A stretch of DNA of 64,000 nt, taken from assembly GCA_039707655.1 (NCBI GenBank), contig CM077665.1, positions 308,016,486-308,080,485 of the forward strand, written 5' to 3'. The DNA comes from Elymus sibiricus (lineage: Eukaryota; Streptophyta; Magnoliopsida; Poales; Poaceae). Positions 23,155 to 33,950 of the stretch are shown here, piece after piece (the stretch's first letter is position 1; each line of letters opens with the position of its first letter). The translations under genes were made by a program, and so were the position numbers. The notes under the pieces were generated by a model that was not told the origin of the DNA, did no database searches, and saw nothing but the letters and a program-made list of their open reading frames with translations.

Positions 23155-24728
23155 CGATACGTCTCCAACGTATCTATAATTTTTGCTTGTTCCGTGCTGT
23201 TATATTATCATTCTTGGATGTTTTACCATCACTTTATAACAACTTTATTTCATTTTTTGGGACTAACCTATTGATATAGTGCCAAAGTGCCAGTTGCTAT
23301 TTTTGCTTGTTTTTTACTTTGCATAATATTAGTACAACACAGAGTCCAATCACGACGAAACTTTTTGGAGATTTTTTTTGGACCAGAAGACACCCAGTGG
23401 GCCAAAGAAGTTCCATAGAGGTGGGCTGTGGAGGCCACAACCCACCAGGGCGCGCCAGGGGGCCCCCGGCGCGCCCTGATGGGTTGTGCCCTCCACAGGG
23501 CCCCCCTCCACCGCCTCTGACGCCTATAAATACCCAAATATTCATAAAACCCTAAGGGAGTCAATGAAAAACACATCAAGCCGCCGCAAGTTCCAGAACC
23601 TCGAGATCCAATCTAACACCATCACGGAGGGGTTCATCTTCTTCATAGGTGCTTCTCCGATGATGCTAGATTGTCCACCATAGACCTACGGGTTCGTAGG
23701 TAGTAGCTAGATGGCTTCCTCTCTCTCTTTTGATTCTCAATACAATGGTCTCTTGGAGATATATTTGATGTAAACTTTTGCGGTGTGTTTGTTGGGATCT
23801 GATGAATTTTGAGTTCATGATCAGTTTCTATCCATGAATATTATTTGTGTCTTCTTTGATCTCTTATATGCATGATTACTTATAGCCTCGTATTTCTTCT
23901 TCGAATCTTTGGTTTAGTTAGGCCAACTAGATTGATTTTTCTTGCCATGGGAAGAGGTGCTTTGTGATGGGTTCGATCTTGCGGTGTCCTTTCCCAGTGA
24001 CAGAAGGGGCAGCAAGGCACGCATGTATCGTTGCCATTAAGGATAACAAGATGGGGTCTATTCCTACATGAATAGATCTTGTCTACATCATGTCATCGTT
24101 CTTATTGCATTACTTTGTTTTTCCATGAACTTAATACACTAGATGCATGATGGATAGCAATCGATGTGTGGAGTAATAGTGGTAGATGCAGGCAAGAGTC
24201 GGTCTACTTATCTTGGACGTGATGCCTATATAATGATCATCGCCTTGGATATCGTCATGATTATTTGATCTTTTATCAATTGCCCAATAGTAATTTGTTC
24301 ACCCACCGTGTGCTATACTCATGAGAGAAGCCAATAGTGAAACCTACGGCCCCCGGGTCTACTTTTCCAACATATTGCTTTCCGATCTATCTTTTTGCCT
24401 CTTTGTTTTCAGATCTACTATACCAAAACCCAAAAATATATTGCTGCACTTTTTATTTGCTCTTTTTATTTTGTGTTCTTGAGAGATCTATCTCTCCTAT
24501 CCATCATATCCTAATCTATCTTTTTACCGTAGAGAGATTGACAACCTCTCTTTTGCGTCGGGTTGCAAGTATTTGTTATTTGTGTGCAGATGTTGCTTAT
24601 TGGGTGGTGGTGATCCTCCTACTGGTTCGATAACCTTTGTTTCATAACTGAGGGAAATACTTACCGTCGCTGTGCTGCATCATCCCTTCCTCTTTGGGGA
24701 AATACCGATGCATTCTCAAGCCACGTCA
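23155..24728 (+). mobile_element. Solo LTR of an Ath2-like element
   Basis: 1574 bp flanked by GTCCC on both sides (23150-23154, 24729-24733). Starts GATACGTCTCCAACG with the first T mutated to C, and ends CACGTCA. It has a TATA box TATAAATA at 23525-23532 and a GC-rich foldback at 23430-23500. No internal sequence remains, so LTR-LTR recombination removed the rest. It is related to the Ath2 LTRs but clearly more diverged. Confidence 0.88.
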
Positions 24729-24908
24729 GTCCCCATGACGCAGGATACAATGGCAATGCAAAAAGAAGAAGGAGGCCCCGTAGGGAGAACGAAAGCGCAT
24801 TAAACACACCAAGCATCGAGTACTTGAAGAAAAAGTTTCTTACAAATGTCTTTACGTACCCACAGGGCTCGGTGGTTCACGGTGCAATAGGAAAGGAAAT
24901 ATAATATC

Positions 24909-26513
24909 TCAAGCAGAGGAGGCTCCACCCTCGTCGTTGTCGCTGGGAAGGTCCCTTCGAAGGCTGTCGCCCTCTTCCGAGGGATCGACCTGCGCGAACC
25001 GCTTGATCAGGCCCTGGAGCTTCGCAGGCACTGGCTCCACCACAACGGAGAAGTCGAAGGTGGGGTCGTGGCGGCGAAGGTTGGAGAAGACACGCATCGC
25101 CGCGCAATCCAGGAGGTCGTGGGCGCCTCCCTTGATGGCTTCGTCCACCTTGGAGGCTCCCGCCTGCAGCGTCTCCACCACATTGGTGAAGAAGTCGAGG
25201 TAGCCCACGCCGGAGTTCGCGTAGGGCAGCGCCGGGACGTCCTTGACGAAGCACCCGAGCGCCCCGTTGGTGCGCATGGTGAGGCCCAAGAACAACTTAG
25301 CGCGCTGCACTTGTATCGTCCGTGCCCGCGCCTCGTCGTCCCGGCCCCTCTGCACTGCCTCGACGGGCTCGCCAACCTGCGCCTGGAGTGATGCCAACTC
25401 TGCCTTGACATCCCCTTTGCCTTCGAGGGTGGCTTGGAGGTCACTCTCGGCGTCCTGGAGCTGGGCCTTGAGGCCATTGACCTCCTTCTGGAGCTCGTCA
25501 CGCTTAAGCTAGAAGCGGGCTTCCTGCTGTGCTAGCTTGCCCCGGTACTCCTCCAGTGAAGCCTGCCGCTCCCTCGCGACCCTCGCATCGGACTCAATGT
25601 TGGTCGCGGCCTCCCTCCTCCCGAGCTGGGCCTGCGCTGCGGCGCGCACTGCCTCGAAGGTGGCCCCATCGGCGAGGACCTGGCCTTCCAAGGTCATGAG
25701 GCGCTCGCGCTCCGCCTCCTAGTCGGAGGTGGTCTGGGCGGCCTCTCGCTCCAGAAGGGCCACGTCGGCCGCTCAGAGGTGGCCTTCTCCCTCTGGGCCA
25801 GCTTCCCCTCACGGGAGGCACACTAGTGCTCATGCACGGCTGCAGCGACCTCGCGTCCCCGGAGCTCCTGCTCGTGGAGGGCGATCTGCTCCTCCGCTCT
25901 GCGGGCACGAGATTCGACCTCCAGGCATCGTTTACCCTCCGCCCGAAGGTCAGCCTTGAGTGTGTTGAGCACTGCGTGGGCGCTCCCGAAGGCCCCGCGT
26001 GTGACCAAGGGGCTGCCCCTCACCCCTTGAAGGGCCAGGCACTGGGGCGCCCCGGCGCCGCCTCCTGTGGCGACCACCCGCGAGGTCCCCGCGGTGGTCT
26101 CCACCTCTGCGGGGCCCTTGCCCTTGGTCAGGGAGGGGTTGCCGGCCGTGTGCTGGGACTCATCGCAGCCCTCCGGTGGGCGCTCTCAGCACCAGACGCC
26201 GCCGAGGCCAATTCGACGCGTTGAGTAGAGGCCTCCCCGATGAGTTGTACCGGCGAAGGCACTGCGGATGAGGTGGCCCTCTGCCTCTTGTGCGCGGGCG
26301 CCCCGTAGGGGTCCGCGATTCAGTCCACTATCCTCATTGGTGACGAGAAGGGATAGGAAAGGGAGGCTGGTGAAATTACTCATCGGCGACAGCCCAGTGC
26401 CTCGGCTTCGGAAGAGACCTTGGGCGCTGGATACCGCCACTTCTAGGGGAGGAAGGCAGCGGCGCGGGTTCCTCCTATGCTCCGGCAATGGCAGCACTCC
26501 TCTTCAGCGCCAT
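24909..26513 (-). pseudogene. TatL2 antisense coiled-coil gene (broken), homologue of the TatL5 gene
   Basis: Runs against the element, just upstream of its 3' LTR. Exon 1 is 26513-26380 (134 nt, as in TatL5), with an in-frame TAG at codon 13, and ends at GA before a GTAATT donor. The residues before the junction (WAVADE) match TatL5 (WAMVDE). Exon 2 begins with a basic motif (APAHKRQR) matching TatL5 (APAAKKRR). A long coiled coil follows, interrupted by stops and shifts, one at 25509-25511. The C-terminal domain 25397-24909 is intact: AKLFLGL, GYLDFFTNVVETL and VFSNLRR are shared with TatL5. Function unknown. Confidence 0.6.
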
Positions 26514-26833
26514 GGCGATGGGAGCGGCAACGGAGGCAGAGAGGAAGGCGGAGAGAAAGCGGCTAGCAGCGTGCATGTAAGGAAGGAGGAGCGATGCACA
26601 AGGGAGGCGTGTGGTGGAAGGTGAGCAACGATGGTTTCGCCCGACACGCGTAGCAGTTTTTTCGGTAGGCGTGCGGTTCCCAGGGCGTCGTGGGGGAGTG
26701 GGCAAATCCCGTCCCATCGTGGCTGACACACGTCACCTCCTGGCCCGGCAGTTTGTCAGGGCTCGCGGCGTTTCGGCCCGCGGCATTTCATGCTTCACTC
26801 GCAGAACGTGCGCATCGCAGGCCCGGGGGCTAC

Positions 26834-27665
26834 TGTCAGACCAGTGACAACTAGGGTACCACGGCCCGTATGCCGCTGGCCTGGAGGACAGCGTGTGGGC
26901 TGGACCAAGGAACACGGCCCTGCGTCGCCCGCACGGAGGAGGCTGCCTCTGGAAGGGCGATCCCTGACGGAGGCCACCAGGCACTAGACCGCCTCACGAA
27001 GACCCCCTCGCGAGGCCACCTCACGAGGCTCAGTGAGCGGCACCAGCCATGGGGCTCCGCACCCCCCCACGTGGACGACGTCCCGCTGTCAGGTTACCAC
27101 TTTGGTGATAAGGGAGCAACGAACGACGCCTCTCCAAAAGCAGGTTCCAAAAGGTTGCCACTTCGGTGAAAGAGGATTAGGACGGATCGGTGCGGCAGGA
27201 CGGAGGTCATCGCTGAGCCCACGACCGTGTCATGAAGACTACTTTATCAGGCGAAGACCACCTTTACTCGGGATAGTCTTGTCCCTTGTCTCCCTTCGAG
27301 TTACCGCCCCGTGGCCACCCTTTCCCACTGATTATTTTCGGGAAGAGGACCCATGCACTACAAAGGGAGAAGGGTCGCGTCCATGTAAGGGGATCGAGCC
27401 ATTCTCTCCCCCAACACCCTGTGTACTGGAGCCTCAAGCTCCTTTTTTCCAAGGCAACCAAATCACAAGCAGGAGTAGGGTTTTAGACCGCACTGTGGGC
27501 CGAACCTGGGTAGCTCGTGTGTCCCCGTCGTGTCCGGTGAGGAGGGGTGAGCTCATTGTCGATCTTGCTTTGTTTGCTGTCGTGTTGCAGATCGCAAGCC
27601 AAGCCCCCCAGTGTTCGAACCTTGTTCTCGGAGAAGTTCTTGGACGCAGATCCCAGACTCCGACG
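26834..27665 (+). repeat. TatL2 3' LTR
   Basis: Starts TGTCAGACCAGTGAC after a PPT-like GGCCCGGGGGCTAC, the same PPT as in TatL5. It ends approximately at 27665 by alignment to the TatL LTR end. It is a sister family of the TatL1 LTR: the order of blocks is the same (AAGAGGACCC, then GCAGGAGTAGGG, then CCGAACCTGGGTA) but the TATA box is not preserved. Right end uncertain by some bases. Confidence 0.65.
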
Positions 27666-28645
27666 GAAATGTTCGAGAATGTACATGTACACCTGGCGAT
27701 TACTCAACAGAATGCTTCTAGGAGATCGCTCGATGGATTATTAGTTTGCAAAAAGGTTGTTAACTGAAGGATTTAAGATGTGGACTGGGGGGGGGGGGGT
27801 TGAATAGGCGACTAGAAAATGTTAGCTTTTATTTTCAAATTTAGGTGAATGTGGATGAAGTTAGTTCTGTAGATGTGCAAATACGTGATACAAACATGTA
27901 TGACATGTTAACCTAGCTACACTAGATGCACAAGTAAACAAAGCTAGCAATAATTAACAAAAGTAAAGGTGGAGGAAGAAATAACCACAAGTCAGAGACG
28001 AATGATTTATCCAAAGTTCACACTCTTGGGTGATTTATAATATCCGCCAGAGATTCATGGTGAACACCAAGTACCCCCAACAACACAAAGACTTGCCTTC
28101 TTCTCCTCTGAGATTCCCACACAAAATAGGAGCACAAATCTCTAATGGTAAACCTTGAGGTAGCCTCCAAATCTTCACAAACTTCTTTGGAGATCAATCC
28201 ACACCTTGGAATATCTAAACAAGCTTTCACGCTAAAAGAATGGATGAATTGAGATGTTGCAGTAGCTCAAGTAGGGGTATGTTCAGATCTTAATGGAAGA
28301 TTTTCTATGTTACCTCGGAGGCAAAAAACTGGAAGTCCACCAAATAGTTATTGATCTCTAATTTTTTTTTGTGAAAATGATCAAAGAGCGGTTTTATAAA
28401 GGTAGAGTTGAAGATCTAACTCAGGTTGTCGAGCTCACCATCGATGAAGCCGGTAAGCCTCCCAGTGTCTTCTTTTTATTAAAAAACAATGACCTTAGAA
28501 GAAATAGATATTGTGTTAGGACTTGGCGCATCCCGTTTGCCCTTTGCAATCTCTTCCTCTATTCACTCATATACTCGATTTTTTTGCTGGATTTATTGGT
28601 TTTATAATAATATGGTTGCATGCATCTTAGTTGCTTCAAAGGTGT
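27666..28645. other. Unassigned sequence with a copia-type LTR edge
   Basis: At 27779 a TGTGGACT precedes a 12-base G run and TTGAATAGGCGAC, resembling the outer left edge of the Cop1 LTR (a TGT.. start, a G run, then GATTAGACTAC). I take 27779 to about 28370 as a fragment of a minus-oriented copia-type LTR. From 28371 to 28645 I see nothing recognisable beyond a 78-codon open frame with no domain. Confidence 0.3.
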
Positions 28646-28950
28646 ACTAGTAGGGAAAACCCTAGCAGTAGCGTGGGTCAAAAGCCTAGCAGTAGCGCGG
28701 GCTGCCGCGCTACTGCTACGGTGCTACAACTAACTGTTAGCAGTAGCGCCGGTTGCCCAGCGCTACAACTAACTTTTAGCTGTAGCGCCGGTTGCCCAGC
28801 GCTACTGGCAACTGAGTTAGTAGCAGCGTGCTTTCTTAACCCATGCCAATACTAATCGCAAATATTCCTTTTTTATATTTTATTGTATTTACACACAGTT
28901 ATACATATTAATATAAAACATCAATAATAATTGTGCAAGAAACAACATTT

Positions 28951-29125
28951 AGATTAAAGTGGATGGGTGCAAGTGATTAAGTTGGATTAGTAGGAAAATA
29001 TGATGTTACGATGGCACACAAGTGTCTAATGAAAGGGATCCTTTCATTCGACACTTGTGTGTCATCGTAACATCATATTTTCCTACTAACCCAACTTAAT
29101 CACTTGCACCCATCCACTTTAATCT
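28951..29125. repeat. 175-bp near-perfect foldback
   Basis: Left arm 28951-29037 and right arm 29039-29125 are almost complementary along their whole length, with a few mismatches and one bulged G near the centre (GGATCC at 29036-29041). Outer ends are AGATTAAAGTGGATGG and its complement. It could be a MITE-like insertion or an inverted duplication. A transcript would form a long hairpin. No TSD is clear. Confidence 0.88.
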
Positions 29126-29295
29126 AATCTATGTCATCTAATAACTCATCATACCTAGTCACATAACAACTTATATATCATCATCTTAATCATCTAACAA
29201 CTCATGACAAGTTAACCATTACTACAGAATGTCATAAACTAGAAAAGGTCCTCTCTCTTAGCTAGCACATACTATTCTCTCCTAGGTAGAACCTA

Positions 29296-30535
29296 CTACT
29301 CTCTCCTAGGTAAAATAGCATAAAGCAGGTAAGCTTCTTCAACTCCATTGTGAAGAATAGAGATCCACCTATCTCCGACATGTGGCCTGCGCAAATCATT
29401 CGCGTCTTACCCAAGTGGTTGTCTGCGGTCTTTCATTACTTTGCTAAATCCTTTGAGTTTCAGGCTTCCATCCCTTCTAGAAACCGAGTATGCATTGCGG
29501 AAACATGTAGGCCACCATGGTCGTAAGCTGATAACATTCAAATAATGACCTTCTACAAACATCAGTTCACGCACAACCTCTGGCGGGAATTTCTGTTGAA
29601 GAACATAATAATAACATAGATAGTAATCTAGTTTTGCTTAAGAAAAAATTATGTATGCAAAAGATGGACTAATTAATGACACAATAGTAAAAAATAATCA
29701 TACCATGCTATCTACATGGAAGTTACTATGGTTCAACTCGTGCACTAGTGGCATGTATTTAGAATAACTTTCGCCAATATCTTTATAATTGATCTTAAAA
29801 TTATCAACATCGTCAATAAATGAGATCATATGATGTTTCTCCAACAAAGTTAGATCAGAGCTAGGACTGTAGTAGGTCTGGTCTACTATCTTTTGAGTTT
29901 TTTTAAGAAGAGAAATAAGTTGTCAATTAAAAATAAACAAGTTAAGTAGGGATGAACACCAACTATTTTTAAATAAACAATGCAAATTACTTAATAAATA
30001 TGGTTGACAAACTCACATAGAGGTAAAATTGGAAGCATATCGACATCCACCCAAATGTCGATATTAACTTCAATATCATCTTCAAGATGAATATCGAAGG
30101 TTATTTCCATATCCTCCTGAAATCCATATGCCTTGCCTAGAGCTTCCCAATTTGAGCAACCAAAATGCGAGTGATTAACTGCATTGTATAGTTTAACCCA
30201 AAATGTGAAGCTATGTTTAGTCCTCAGGTGAGCTCTCCTTGTCTCCATATTCTTCACTTCTTGGAAACCGAGCTTCTCCAAGACATACCGTCTTGCATGG
30301 CAGGGTATGCACTAGTCAAATTGTAAAAAACAGAAATTACACGTTGAAGCAAAGAGACACAAAGTCATGAGTAATTACAAAAAAAATAGTTGTCTTCGTC
30401 GCGTACCATAAAAACATGAAAGGTCTCGTCAAGCTTGATGGTGAAGAACATGCCGTTTCGCAAGTGAGGCCTATCGCACAGACCCTGATCATCACCGCAT
30501 AAATCACACTCAGGGATCCGATCATCGTCAGACAT
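29296..30535 (-). pseudogene. B3-like accessory gene of Cac1, four exons, two nonsense mutations
   Basis: Exons by eye: 30535-30407 (43 codons), 30311-29991 (107), 29889-29704 (62), 29592-29296 (99 with stop). All introns are GT-AG and all junctions are phase 0, about 310 aa in total. Exon 1 has a cysteine-rich ECDLCGDDQGLCDRPH motif. Exons 2 and 4 are rich in beta-type patterns, and exon 4 (WWPTCF, DGSLKLKGF, then GDRWISILHNG, LLYAILP) resembles a B3 domain of the kind found on grass CACTA elements. TAA ends exon 2 exactly at the donor site, and another TAA lies at 29407-29409. It is therefore a recently disabled gene; DNA binding is inferred. Confidence 0.55.
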
Positions 30536-31400
30536 TTCTTGTGTTCATGATTAAAAGATTAAAAATCGACGACAATTATACAAGGAACTATTCGGCATGG
30601 GTTGAGTTTCGGTGTGTCGAGGCTGATATGGTGGTGTATGTTGGCGGACACTCCCTCACACTAATATTTCAACCATCAGTGATGGTCGCTCCTCCCTTCG
30701 TTCCCGCGTGCATTACAAAAATCTCTAGCAAACGGGAATGAAGGAGGAAGCGACCCCCATGAAAACAGTCGGGATTCTTCTTCTGATATTTCGACCGTCG
30801 GTGCTGGTCGCTTCCTCTCCCTCTCTCGTGCATTATACGAAGGTATATATCACGAGAAGAGGAAGAAAAAAGTTTGGCATGACCGTTGCTAAAATAGGAC
30901 ATATTGAGGGCCTGAAATTTGCCGGAACGGAAATGAATCAACATTCCCGCTAAACATAGGTACTAGGAGGTGTTCCCTGCAAAATGATACACACGTCGAA
31001 GGAGACAACCGATACATGTGAAAATATTTAAATATCTTTTCTATTCTATTACAAACTTTTTACTGAAAATTAACTATCCATCAATTATATCCAAACCTAT
31101 AAACTTGTGGCCACCTTCGGCAACACATACAAAGCACCTCAAGTGTCTACCAAAAATATAGCCTAAAACATTCCAGCCTAAAAAATACTAATTAACTACT
31201 AACTATCTACCATATGAACCCTAGAAAATGGCCACCTTTGCTGCCATTATCATCCTACCTATAAACTATCTACCATATGAACCCTAGAAATTAAAACAAA
31301 GAAGAAGAGAGGTAGAGGATGGAGGCTACCTACGGCGGAGGGCACTTGGGACGGTGGAGGGGGCCGACGACGGTGAGAGGTAGTGGGGCCTAGCGGCGGC
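30536..31400. other. Cac1 non-coding upstream region of the B3-like gene
   Basis: Contains a direct repeat pair of about 50 bp (about 30665-30715 and 30786-30835), each with CAGTGATGGTCGCT- or CGGTGCTGGTCGCT-type cores followed by GTGCATTA. A second short duplication lies at 31204-31215 and 31275-31286 (TACCATATGAAC). No protein-coding signal. Confidence 0.5.
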
Positions 31401-31404
31401 GGTG

Positions 31405-31560
31405 GACGGCCGGGACGGGGAAGGGCTATCGCGTGGGGAGGGCCGGGATGGGGGAGGGTGGCCACGTGGGGAGGGTCGGGACGGGGGAGGGCGGCTGCGT
31501 GGGGAGGGCCGGGACAGGGAGGGCCGCCACATTGGGAGGATGGCTGGGATGAGGGAGTGC
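31405..31560. repeat. G-rich minisatellite in Cac1
   Basis: About four to five copies of a unit near 33 bp with the core GTGGGGAGGGCCGGGA. It makes long spurious open frames on both strands, proline-rich on the minus and glycine-rich on the plus. Confidence 0.7.
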
Positions 31561-31978
31561 CGGTGCGAGGGAGAGAGTGGAGAGGGAGGGAGTGAGGAGG
31601 GAGAGAGTGAGGGGCGTGGGGAAGAAGATAAGTGAATAAACTTAGAAGTAGCGCGGGATGGCTAACAGGGCTACTGCTATAGAGCGTCGGTGGCCCAGCG
31701 CTGCTGCTAAGTGGGGTCCACCTGCTCGCACCGTGCAAACATAGCGGTAGCGGCGGGCCACAGACACACGCTACTGCTACATGAATAGTAGTACCGCTGG
31801 TTTTTTTTGAACGCTACTACTATGGGCAGCCCCGGTGGGTGACGATGGGAACACTTAGCAGTAGCGCTTGTTGAAAGTGTGTTATATTGACTAGAGGGGG
31901 GGGTGAATAGGCAATTTTTACAAATTCGTCACTGAGGAATTACTACTTGAGGAATTTTCTAAGTGATGAACTACGAAC

Positions 31979-32185
31979 AGCGTAAAGGGAGAAGAAGTGG
32001 CGCAACAGGGCCACAGAGGGGAAGACATCCACGAAGGCCTCGCACAGGAACGCGAAGGCTGAGAGGAGGACAAGGGAGCCAGGGTCAAGGTGGAGCATGT
32101 GGATCCGATAGTGCGAAAGTACGGTGGAGAGGAAGCCCGAGAGCGGCGGTGGCAAGCCCGAGAGAAGGGCATGGATTTGGAGGGG
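31979..32185 (-). pseudogene. Fragment of a 'putative gypsy type transposon' domain protein
   Basis: About 69 residues on the minus strand resembling PF04195: LSGFLSTVLSHYRIHMLHLDP, FAFLCEAFVDV and SVALLRHFFSLY fit the family pattern. It lies directly left of a truncated TatL LTR and antisense to it. That is the position of the antisense genes in TatL1, TatL2 and TatL5, so it may be the remnant of the N-terminal domain of a related antisense gene. Both ends are cut. Confidence 0.5.
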
Positions 32186-32271
32186 AATGGCGGGGGCCGC
32201 GAGCTCGCTCCGGGGCCGCGAGCCTGGCCAGATCTTGGTTGCCCCCCATTCGTTGGAGCCGCGGTGACCAC

Positions 32272-32894
32272 CAGTTTCCCCTTTGGTGCAAAGGGAGCAA
32301 GGACGTACGCGGGTTCCCAAAGCATCCCCCAAAGGTTTCCATTCTCGTGCAACGAGACCGCGACCACAAGCCCCGCAGGACAGATGTCATCACCGAGCCC
32401 ACCTCTGCATCATCGACAGCCACTTTGCAGGCAAAGACCGTCTTTGGACAGGGTGGGGATGTACTCCTGTCCCCCTTTAAATTTGGCCGCTGTGGGATCC
32501 CTTCCCGCCATTGTGATAAGGGAAGAGGACCCGGGCCACTGCTATATATATAGAGGCTAGGCCGCACCGCAGAGAGGGGGATGAACACACCAACACAAGA
32601 CAAGGCAGAGAGCCAAGAACACCGCTCGAGCACTCTCGTGAGGCTCGAAACCACTATAGTAGTTCATCCACCACACCTCCCCGAGAGGCAATCCACCAAA
32701 GCAGGAGTAGGGTATTATGCTTCGCAGCGGCCTGAACCTGGGTAAACCACCGTGTTCATCTTCTTCCTCGTCATCGTGTGAGTTTGCCGTAGTCACCATC
32801 GTGTAGCGAGCTAAGTAGGGCGAGGCCGCAGGGAAGCTTCGCGCATGCCCCTGTGTTCTAACCTTGAGGGTTTTGCGGAGCCCAAAATCCGACA
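32272..32894 (+). repeat. TatL3 LTR fragment, 5'-truncated
   Basis: About 620 bp matching the end of the TatL1-type LTR: TTGGTGCAAAGGGAGCAAGG through the TATA box at about 32541-32550 to CCGACA at 32894. No PBS follows, so it is a 3' LTR (or an LTR whose element is lost). No TSD found. Confidence 0.8.
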
Positions 32895-33945
32895 GAGGAA
32901 AGAAGCCAGAATCCAATACTGCTTTTGAGATTCCTGAGGAAATATACCTTGAGTACTGTACACCTGATGAAGCAACGTATGGCAAGGAAACCAAAGAGAA
33001 GCGAAAGGTTCGCATTCAGAAGATTGAGCGGAGATGGGCAAGGGAGTGGAGAGAATATCGCTATGTTCCACCTAAATACATGAAGAAATTCGCTCTTAAC
33101 CCTCCCTGCCGAAGACCACCATTGGCTGAAGGCCAGGAAGCAGATCCCACGAGCCTCATGAGTGGTGAAGACTTTCCCCAGGAATGGGCCAAGCGTCAAG
33201 CCAAATTGGTGAAAACTGCCAAAGAGGCTGTGAGGAAATTCAATAAGGACTCTGCTGCAGGGGCTTCTGCCAGTAAAACTTCCCCAAAGAAAGCCTTGAA
33301 AAAGAAATCTGCTATGAAGCCAAAGTCTTCAAGCCAAATGCCCTCATGGCCAAGTTCTTCACAGTAAATTCGTCAGGCAACTTCATTAAGGGCTCCTGCA
33401 ATGCCCTCTATGGCTGCACAATCCTCAGCTACAGCTGCAAAGTCCTCAACACCAGTGCACCTTGCAACGTGTTAGACGATTGCTGGTTTTTCTATTGCTT
33501 CAGGGGCATCTGCAACTTCCTCAGCCCAAGCACATTCTTCAAGCAGTCCCACTTTGCCATACGTTGCTTCATCAGGTGTATAGTACTCAAGGTATATTTC
33601 CTCAGGAATCTCAAAAGCAATATTGGATTCTGGCTTCTTTCATCCTTTTGAGGTCTTTTCCCATCTTCCATTTTCTTCGACTGAGGAATTTGAACTTTTG
33701 ATGATTTTGAGGACGTATGCAAGTTTTCTTCGAGGAATGCTGCAAATGAGTTAAGTTGATGAGAACATAGAGATTCATCAGCAGACATTTTGTACCTGTG
33801 AACAGAGTACAGGTGCAAATAATTTGAAGAGGTCATATGTGTTCTCAGAAATTTTGCAAATATCATCAAGTTAGAGGAATTTGACCATTGATGTCATTGA
33901 AGAATTTCACTAAGTGTTCTTGACTTAGGTTCCAGAGTTGACCAG
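32895..33945. pseudogene. Mosaic with a plus-strand ORF fragment and an inverted partial copy
   Basis: A Lys-rich frame runs on the plus strand from 32895 to TAA at 33367 (KKPESN, EEIYLEY, PPKYMKKFAL, then a Lys/Ser-rich tail). About 95 bp near 32900-32993 reappear inverted at 33550-33645 with few mismatches. On the minus strand an ATG at about 33790 (MSADESLC) opens a frame just downstream of a CAG acceptor-like site. That is the same context as the Cop1 ORF start at 50831, so I suspect a related copia accessory ORF present in both orientations. Low certainty. Confidence 0.4.
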
Positions 33946-33950
33946 ATCCA

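Larger units (their letters stand above)
22919..27665 (+). mobile_element. TatL2: 3' part of a gypsy-type element hosting Ath1
   Basis: Directly right of Ath1, with GC-rich internal sequence at 22919-23154 and 24734-26833 and an LTR at 26834-27665. The piece 23010-23150 resembles the stem-loop repeats of TatL1 (CTGGGCATCATGCCTCAGG). An antisense coiled-coil pseudogene occupies 24909-26513. Its 5' half is presumably left of the window, on the far side of Ath1, which I infer from the nesting. Confidence 0.65.
28646..31879. mobile_element. Cac1: CACTA-type DNA transposon (degenerate)
   Basis: The left end reads ACTAGTAGGGAAAACCC, a CACTA terminus lacking its first C, and the right end is AGTG at 31879. 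TGT flanks both ends (28643-28645, 31880-31882), fitting a 3-bp TSD. Subterminal regions hold many copies of CAGTAGCGC in both orientations (28660-28830 and 31650-31870), typical of Triticeae CACTA elements. There is no transposase. An intron-containing B3-like pseudogene, a foldback and a G-rich minisatellite lie inside. Terminal inverted repeats beyond the first bases are weak. Confidence 0.6.

Noticed and set aside
31259..31738. Proline/histidine-rich minus ORF of 159 codons
   Set aside because: It is produced by the G-rich minisatellite in Cac1; repeats also open other frames and no domain is present.
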